A stretch of DNA of 64,000 nt from Diphasiastrum complanatum (taxonomy: Eukaryota; Streptophyta; Lycopodiopsida; Lycopodiales; Lycopodiaceae). The position numbers and the translations under genes are program-made. Positions 63,901-64,000 of this stretch are shown in pieces. Position 1 is the stretch's first letter. The number at the start of each line of letters is the position of its first letter. The DNA lies in NCBI GenBank assembly GCA_029204225.1, contig CM055101.1, positions 5,709,246 to 5,773,245 of the forward strand, read 5' to 3'. Below the pieces are notes generated by a model. The model was given only the letters and a program-made list of their open reading frames with translations. It was not told where the DNA came from and made no database searches.

Positions 63901-64000
63901 TTTCTCTTACATATAATAATTTTGGAAATTTTCAGGTTTTATCAATTTGTGCATTGGCTGATGTAATCATGGAGATGGGTGGGATATATTCAACTTTTGC
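35235..64000 (+). CDS. Palmitoyl-protein thioesterase, plant PPT1-like (3' end outside window)
   Basis: Eight exons (35235-35403, 36189-36273, 36667-36718, 36994-37014, 37205-37258, 55388-55438, 57758-57820, 63936 onward) join in consistent phase to 186 residues. An Ala/Leu-rich signal sequence comes first. [33 protein letters not shown] and [16 protein letters not shown] follow, then [16 protein letters not shown]. These are landmarks of PPT1-family alpha/beta hydrolases, which remove palmitate from cysteines in the lysosome or vacuole. The nucleophile is the Ser of G-L-S-Q-G; Asp and His lie beyond the window. Introns 5 (18.1 kb), 6 (2.3 kb) and 7 (6.1 kb) are swollen by transposons. No exon has a stop, so the gene looks alive. 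Confidence 0.92.
36189..36273 (+). CDS. Thioesterase exon 2
   Basis: ACACAG|GC to CAT|GTTGGT. It encodes [17 protein letters not shown] and [10 protein letters not shown]. Phases 1 and 2 match the neighbours. Confidence 0.9.
36667..36718 (+). CDS. Thioesterase exon 3
   Basis: TTGCAG|CGAAAT to CAA|GTAAGC. It encodes [17 protein letters not shown]. Confidence 0.9.
36994..37014 (+). CDS. Thioesterase exon 4, 21-nt micro-exon
   Basis: TTACAG|GCGGAG to GAGCAG|GTGAGC, seven codons (AENVCEQ). It is needed to join TKQ to VKALPEL in frame and matches the family's helix at this point. Confidence 0.88.
37205..37258 (+). CDS. Thioesterase exon 5 with catalytic Ser and GC donor
   Basis: TTTAG|GTCAAG to CTCAG|GCAAGT. 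It encodes [18 protein letters not shown]; the Ser codon at 37253 is the nucleophile. The donor is GC, followed by AAGT, a known minor class (GC-AG introns). Confidence 0.9.
37514..38557 (-). pseudogene. Copia integrase
   Basis: A 347-codon minus-strand frame: HHCC tail ([15 protein letters not shown]), core motifs [12 protein letters not shown] (the first Asp is Asn), [57 protein letters not shown], then [10 protein letters not shown] and [15 protein letters not shown] of the C-terminal part. It ends in a low-complexity acidic linker before the missing RT. The frame is open throughout, but the catalytic Asp change suggests inactivity. Confidence 0.85.
38576..39664 (-). pseudogene. Copia gag and protease
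   Basis: A 362-codon minus-strand frame: UBN2-type gag helices ([50 protein letters not shown]), a basic linker, a damaged knuckle ([14 protein letters not shown] in this frame, a shifted [14 protein letters not shown]-like motif), and a protease [12 protein letters not shown] where D-S-G is [18 protein letters not shown] and the GAG-pre-integrase lead follow. Further N-terminal gag sequence lies at 39665-39900 in other frames. Confidence 0.8.
39911..41689. other. Intron 5, nothing recognised
   Basis: AT-rich. Overlapping 60-90-codon frames at 39918-40246 have no recognisable domain. A short perfect 8-bp stem (GGTTCGTT/AACGAACC) lies near 40020-40040. I see no RNA gene. Confidence 0.4.
41352..41429. 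repeat. Imperfect foldback, GGTTAACC and CCAAGGAC arms
   Basis: GTCCTTGG at 41352-41359 pairs with CCAAGGAC at 41422-41429, and CTTAACC inside pairs with GGTTAAC. A short GC-rich island in AT-rich intron sequence. Confidence 0.5.
41690..42716 (+). mobile_element. Two serial copies of a CAAT-ended DNA element
   Basis: Copy 1 (about 41690-41865) and copy 2 (about 41873-42710, split by the insertion at 41995) share this order: GTTGTA-TT-CACCCTAAAC, GCACTTGTTTTTGCT, an A run, AACTTGGC, GATTCTTT, AAATGGA-AAATTGG, and an end near GATT-GAATTG. Sequences at 61584-61755 and 62190-62377 have the same plan. No coding content. Confidence 0.6.
41995..42656. mobile_element. Word-type DNA element, GTTCCGGAAC/TTTCG class
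   Basis: A 662-bp insertion into copy 2 of the CAAT-ended element, flanked by GCTGGGCC (41987-41994) and GCTGGGTC (42657-42664), an 8-bp duplication with one mismatch. The left end is CATAGATGCGTTGCATTCCG; the right end inverts to CTAAGTTGCATCGAAACGG. Words CCGGAAC, GTTCCGAAAC and CGTTCCGGAAC sit next to T runs at the two ends. The longer interior has no frame of note. Confidence 0.7.
42717..42908 (+). pseudogene. Gypsy integrase C-terminus, left part
   Basis: The plus-strand frame reads [33 protein letters not shown] and [18 protein letters not shown], then is cut by the copia at 42909. It resumes at 50760 with [17 protein letters not shown]. Together they form one gypsy integrase C-terminal domain split by the later insertion. 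Confidence 0.85.
44355..44963 (+). pseudogene. Gypsy integrase C-terminus with chromodomain-like tail
   Basis: The order is [36 protein letters not shown], then a 125-codon frame (44586-44963) with [20 protein letters not shown] and a tail [19 protein letters not shown] and [15 protein letters not shown]. The tail has the position and W-[x]-SWE ending of the gypsy chromodomain region. A stop separates the first two blocks. Confidence 0.8.
45035..45527 (+). repeat. 3' LTR of the inner gypsy element
   Basis: 493 bp from TGTCATGCCC to CTTTATA, so the last bases are TA rather than CA. The first 80 bp match the truncated 5' LTR at 43288. GGTATAAGTATACC near 45304 is a palindromic TATA-like site. 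Confidence 0.75.
45849..45860 (+). other. Primer-binding site of the nested copia
   Basis: TGGTATCAGAGC directly after the LTR end ATCA; initiator-Met tRNA primer site. Confidence 0.95.
46095..46425 (+). repeat. Tandem repeats in copia leader
   Basis: Units of about 27-30 bp built on GCTGATTTCCAGCCAGCTTTG alternate with GCTGTTTTACAG-TGTTATGT variants, giving a higher-order period near 85 bp. The array fills the space between primer site and gag ATG. Confidence 0.85.
46428..47784 (+). pseudogene. Copia gag, two zinc knuckles and protease
   Basis: ATG 46428 begins a gag with [19 protein letters not shown], stopped at 46548. Other frames continue with [19 protein letters not shown] and [14 protein letters not shown] 253-codon frame from 47023 has two CCHC motifs, the tail of one (KAGHLEKVC, its first Cys pair in a shifted frame) and a complete [14 protein letters not shown]. 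The protease [14 protein letters not shown] with intact D-S-G, a [12 protein letters not shown] segment and the GAG-pre-integrase [16 protein letters not shown] follow. Two knuckles are unusual, since most copia elements have one. Confidence 0.8.
47738..48551 (+). pseudogene. Copia integrase
   Basis: [15 protein letters not shown] is the HHCC tail. [16 protein letters not shown] and [19 protein letters not shown] carry the first Asp, [10 protein letters not shown] has lost the second (Asp to Asn), and [15 protein letters not shown] holds the Glu. The C-terminal part [20 protein letters not shown] lies in another frame. At least three breaks occur. Confidence 0.8.
48916..49390 (+). pseudogene. 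Copia RT remnant
   Basis: [20 protein letters not shown] and [15 protein letters not shown] are followed by [20 protein letters not shown]. After 49245 the frame breaks, and only [17 protein letters not shown] survives. The YVDD catalytic box is deleted. Confidence 0.8.
49513..50070 (+). pseudogene. Copia RNase H, open frame
   Basis: 185 codons without a stop: [87 protein letters not shown] and [19 protein letters not shown]. The acidic residues of the RNase H site (D-D-E-D series) are present. The domain is intact although the rest of pol is not. Confidence 0.85.
50065..50754 (+). repeat. 3' LTR of the nested copia
   Basis: 690 bp, TGTTAGAAGTC...TCTATCA. It matches the two parts of the split 5' LTR with scattered differences. 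TGTATAAATAAG near 50561 is the likely TATA box. Confidence 0.92.
50760..51005 (+). pseudogene. Gypsy integrase C-terminus, right part
   Basis: It resumes the domain cut at 42908: [20 protein letters not shown] and [12 protein letters not shown], then a decayed tail (VLRTREINN, EIVLSMS). It ends where another word-type sequence begins at 51006. Confidence 0.75.
51006..51101. mobile_element. Fragment of a further CATAG-ended word element
   Basis: It begins CATAGTTGCCCAAAAACGC and has inverted pieces GCCCAAAA/TTATGGGC, GTTCCCAGAAA and TTTCTCAGAAAC. The two GGTACC elements are inserted at its A/T stretch, and TTTGCCC and TTGCCC follow at 54647, probably its continuation. Its far end was not found. 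Confidence 0.45.
51110..51329. mobile_element. Small GGTACC-word element
   Basis: 220 bp from CATAGTGCCC to GGGACCTATG, flanked by ATATATAT on both sides (consistent with an 8-bp duplication but low complexity). It has ten GGTACC words, six in the left block and four in the right, around a core of A runs then T runs (about 51214-51283). No coding capacity. The left block is closely similar to that of the 3.2-kb element at 51406, so it is likely a non-autonomous relative. Confidence 0.8.
51330..51405. repeat. (TA)n microsatellite between the two GGTACC elements
   Basis: About 37 TA units. It probably grew from the ATATATAT target site shared by both elements. Confidence 0.9.
51656..51825 (+). 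repeat. 84-bp tandem duplication before ORF1
   Basis: Two units in tandem (TGAGCAGACC starting at 51661 and 51745), each with CATGGGGCCAATGGGAGACC and AGCATCACATGGGG. A partial third unit precedes. It ends about 35 bp before the TATA-like box, so it could act as an upstream control array. Confidence 0.8.
51860..51866 (+). promoter_or_regulatory. TATA-like box of transposon ORF1
   Basis: ATAAATA within GGGGATAAATAGGCA, the only such box in a GC-rich stretch, about 155 bp before the ORF1 ATG. The expected leader is rich in GTGAGAG repeats. Confidence 0.45.
52019..52405 (+). CDS. Transposon ORF1, charged helical protein
   Basis: 128 codons from the first ATG (52019) to TGA. The frame stays open a little upstream, but the next candidate starts there are not ATG. 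The N-terminal half is basic and helix-forming ([40 protein letters not shown]). A Pro/Glu linker follows, then a second charged helix ([20 protein letters not shown]) and an acidic end. Composition suggests a coiled coil or an RNA/DNA-associated protein; I recognise no family. It reads toward ORF2, with 508 bp between the two stops. It could be a spurious frame in GC-rich DNA. Confidence 0.55.
   Translation: MRRRLIEMAERIPPKPEGESRRKFEEDIRRHNERHRKQEADIREMLRQTRQRNPEPEPPAPTVDHVPAVELDLDEQIRMNFTRRQLIMVRERAARRRANQEAAQANREAEQERQNNAPDEGEESVEDH
52914..54392 (-). CDS. Transposon ORF2, proline-rich AT-hook protein
   Basis: 492 codons without interruption from ATG 54392 to TGA 52914. In order: a Gly/Thr/Arg-rich start; an acidic-aromatic block ([22 protein letters not shown]); three short repeats of VGAQDD type (about residues 149-173); a long Pro-rich stretch (about 205-375); two AT-hooks, RKRPGRPKG and PRRRGRPRR (about 385-417); an acidic patch [10 protein letters not shown] (about 443); and a charged tail. 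AT-hooks bind the minor groove of A/T runs, which this element has beside each end. I recognise no enzyme domain. It may be a DNA-binding factor for its own element or a captured host gene. Other frames here are also fairly open, so coding status needs proof. Confidence 0.6.
   Translation of the reverse strand: MGEQTWWSMRVQHVGGQQIRTGTPIRVVFARPERDEADYTGAGHTPRAGVTGASRSRGGTHGTGYTGRQAGHTGGASGIPTYVDMMEEALDRGQSGLDASPADVWMRAAQSHGRYYDSTPEEAPDDFHCTDWEAMQGLQGAHDEARDEAWVDSGVGAQDDSEVGAQDDLEAGAQDESQSPEHLYSDAQLADLVAILDSEAQQMPSVRAPPSSLASMPYTESQPEQPHEVPTVPPAPQRVYVCRTAPPVPPMPFRPAAPPSPSTSTAPGLHGRPPSVPRFSLAAPTSTVAPPVAAPTSHPPPLAAPRIYQYRPPQRPFRYISPLYSPPVPPPTTTPRAHTPRAHPPRSVAQGVPSFASLSQPASAWAQPSQPGDLHGGDEALTAPLVRKRPGRPKGAPNKKGKAQKLPRRRGRPRRAPGTGRGAVSQPVGAGVVGLACLGADAEADWEDEDDESSPSDTQPMPVPDRQRYRLRESARGPELSPKHSSESEPEH
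54639..55387. other. Rest of intron 5, nothing recognised
   Basis: AT-rich intron sequence up to the acceptor at 55386-55387. TTTGCCC and TTGCCC pieces just after the transposon may belong to the element begun at 51006. Confidence 0.45.
55388..55438 (+). CDS. Thioesterase exon 6
   Basis: GATCAG|GGAAAC to CAA|GTAAGA. It encodes [17 protein letters not shown], completing the G-L-S-Q-G nucleophile motif begun in exon 5, 18.1 kb upstream. Confidence 0.92.
55439..57757 (+). other. Thioesterase intron 6
   Basis: No gene seen. It contains a repeat pair (56695-56757, 57085-57150) and, at about 56100-56480, a segment that resembles 62990-63240 in intron 7 (AATAGAAGCTTCTAGA-like start; CAACAAATGAATA further in). 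Confidence 0.5.
56695..57150. repeat. Direct repeat pair in intron 6
   Basis: Bases 56695-56757 and 57085-57150 share CATAACAAAAGAGACGTGCA and flanking TAGGATAA-AC and TC-TATG-AGTCCA. They are 390 bp apart, in the same orientation. Confidence 0.75.
57758..57820 (+). CDS. Thioesterase exon 7
   Basis: TGAACAG|GTTTTC to ACA|GTAAGT. It encodes [20 protein letters not shown] and a Thr; the SLGGPHAG loop is highly conserved in the PPT family. Confidence 0.92.
58564..58677. repeat. 57-bp tandem duplication in intron 7
   Basis: Units 58564-58620 and 58621-58677 differ at one position (TACG versus TACA). Recent duplication. Confidence 0.95.
59058..59165. mobile_element. Word cluster, GTTTCC/GGAAAC class
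   Basis: GTTTCCACAAACC occurs twice (same orientation), with TTTGGAAACAAACG and GTTGGAAATG between and after. CGGTTTGAAT and an A run follow, then GGCCGATTCG. The plan (words, A run, GATTCG) matches one end of the CAAT-ended elements. Boundaries not found. Confidence 0.45.
59440..59600 (-). mobile_element. Copia 5' end: LTR edge, primer site and gag start
   Basis: Minus strand: an LTR edge ATTATATAACA, a 1-nt gap, the primer site TGGTATCAGAGC (59535-59524), and one base later ATG at 59522. The gag starts [20 protein letters not shown] and [10 protein letters not shown], the copia gag N-terminus. The frame then runs into unrelated sequence, so the element is truncated after about 30 codons. 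The LTR continues to the right of 59537; its outer end was not found. Confidence 0.75.
59605..59715. repeat. 31-bp tandem repeats in copia LTR
   Basis: ATCAACATGCAAGCAAATAC followed by AGTGACATGCA repeats about three times, with decaying copies after. Confidence 0.85.
59998..60026. repeat. (GAA)n microsatellite
   Basis: About nine GAA/AAG units. Confidence 0.95.
60897..60952. repeat. (GA)n microsatellite
   Basis: About 28 GA units. Nearby GC-rich sequence (60700-60870) has proline-rich frames that I judge non-coding. Confidence 0.95.
61126..61574. mobile_element. Word-type DNA element, TTTCGAAA class, 8-bp duplication
   Basis: 449 bp flanked by perfect GTAGTAGT (61118-61125, 61575-61582). 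The ends are CAATTTTTCCTCGAAACACG and, inverted from the right, CAATGTTTCAATGGGCTCG. Words CGAAAC, CGTTTCGAAAAG, TTTCGAAACG and TACGAAACG fill both ends, each next to an A run. CAATG fits the YARNG start of hAT inverted repeats, and the duplication length fits hAT. No coding capacity. Confidence 0.75.
61584..61755. mobile_element. Word-type sequence, GGTTCGAATCGG class
   Basis: A body (AAAACTTGTTTATATAAGAA, AGGCTTAGCAC), an A run and CCC are followed by GGTTCAAACC, CGATTCGAAG, TTTGAATCGG, TTTGAACTGG and AATTCGAATCGG, ending near AAACATTAT. It has the same plan as 62190-62377 but a different word. It directly abuts the preceding element. Confidence 0.55.
62190..62377. mobile_element. Word-type element inserted in copia relic
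   Basis: The body AAAGCACTTGTTTTTGCT and an A run lead to CGATTCGTCGATTC, GCCGATTC, CCCTTTTCGAAAAGG and GCGTTTC, ending GGTCCATGAAACATTG. Inverted, the end reads CAATGTTTCATGGACC, nearly the start of 15065. Copia RNase H coding resumes right after. The left boundary was not fixed. Confidence 0.6.
62378..62840 (-). pseudogene. Copia RT-RNase H relic
   Basis: Minus-strand frames: [20 protein letters not shown] (RT end), then [39 protein letters not shown] and [15 protein letters not shown], then GFNDANWAS (RNase H first Asp) just before the word-type insertion. Frames are broken. Confidence 0.75.
62841..63935 (+). other. End of intron 7, nothing recognised
   Basis: AT-rich, with a segment at 62990-63240 similar to 56100-56480. 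It ends at the acceptor TTTTCAG before exon 8. Confidence 0.45.
63936..64000 (+). CDS. Thioesterase exon 8, cut by window end
   Basis: TTTCAG|GTTTTA. It encodes [20 protein letters not shown] and so on. The C-x-LAD-x-I pattern followed by IYS fits the family segment after PHAG, but several positions look diverged. Asp and His of the triad should lie further right. Confidence 0.75.

Noticed and set aside
1-64000. tRNA, rRNA or snRNA genes
   Set aside because: I found no cloverleaf-like or rRNA-like sequence by eye. The only tRNA-related signals are retroelement primer sites. A covariance-model scan would settle it.

Overview
This is eukaryotic nuclear DNA from a plant with a large, retrotransposon-rich genome. 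The sequence is AT-rich, genes are split by very long introns, the copia elements use the plant-type initiator-Met primer site TGGTATCAGAGC, and one host gene looks plastid-targeted. I cannot name the species; a seed plant fits best.

Two host genes lie back to back, about 11.6 kb apart start to start. On the minus strand (23669 down to 14116) is a three-exon gene for a probable plastid tRNA-binding, EMAPII/AIMP1-like OB-fold protein of 263 residues. On the plus strand (35235 to beyond 64000) is a palmitoyl-protein thioesterase gene. Eight exons are visible, one only 21 nt long, and an 18-kb intron opens with a GC donor. Most of the rest is transposon sequence in or around these genes: a Ty3/gypsy element cut by the left edge (1-4664), an inverted duplication enclosing gypsy gag-pol debris (7204-10130), a decayed copia (10570-12640), a gypsy with a nested LINE piece in intron 2 of the tRNA-binding gene, a young complete copia with near-identical LTRs (28286-34443), and a three-level nest in the thioesterase intron (gypsy fragment, copia 42909-50754, gypsy 43288-45527).

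The most unusual content is a group of DNA elements sharing one design. Terminal inverted repeats begin C(A/T)(A/T)(A/T)G. Several copies have 8-bp target duplications. The ends carry clusters of one short self-complementary word, and an A/T-run core lies between. The word differs by element: GTTCC/GGAAC at 15394-15602, GTCC/GGAC at 17697-17966, GTTCCGGAAC-like at 41995-42656, TTTCGAAA-like at 61126-61574, and GGTACC at 51110-51329 and 51406-54638.

The last of these is 3.2 kb long and, unlike the others, carries GC-rich cargo. This consists of two convergent open reading frames: a 128-codon charged, helix-rich protein with its own TATA-like box, and a 492-codon proline-rich protein with two AT-hooks. 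I recognise no transposase. By design it resembles a hAT-like (8-bp duplication) transposon, but with a DNA-binding-type protein and motif arrays that change from family to family. I consider this the best candidate for an undescribed system in the window.
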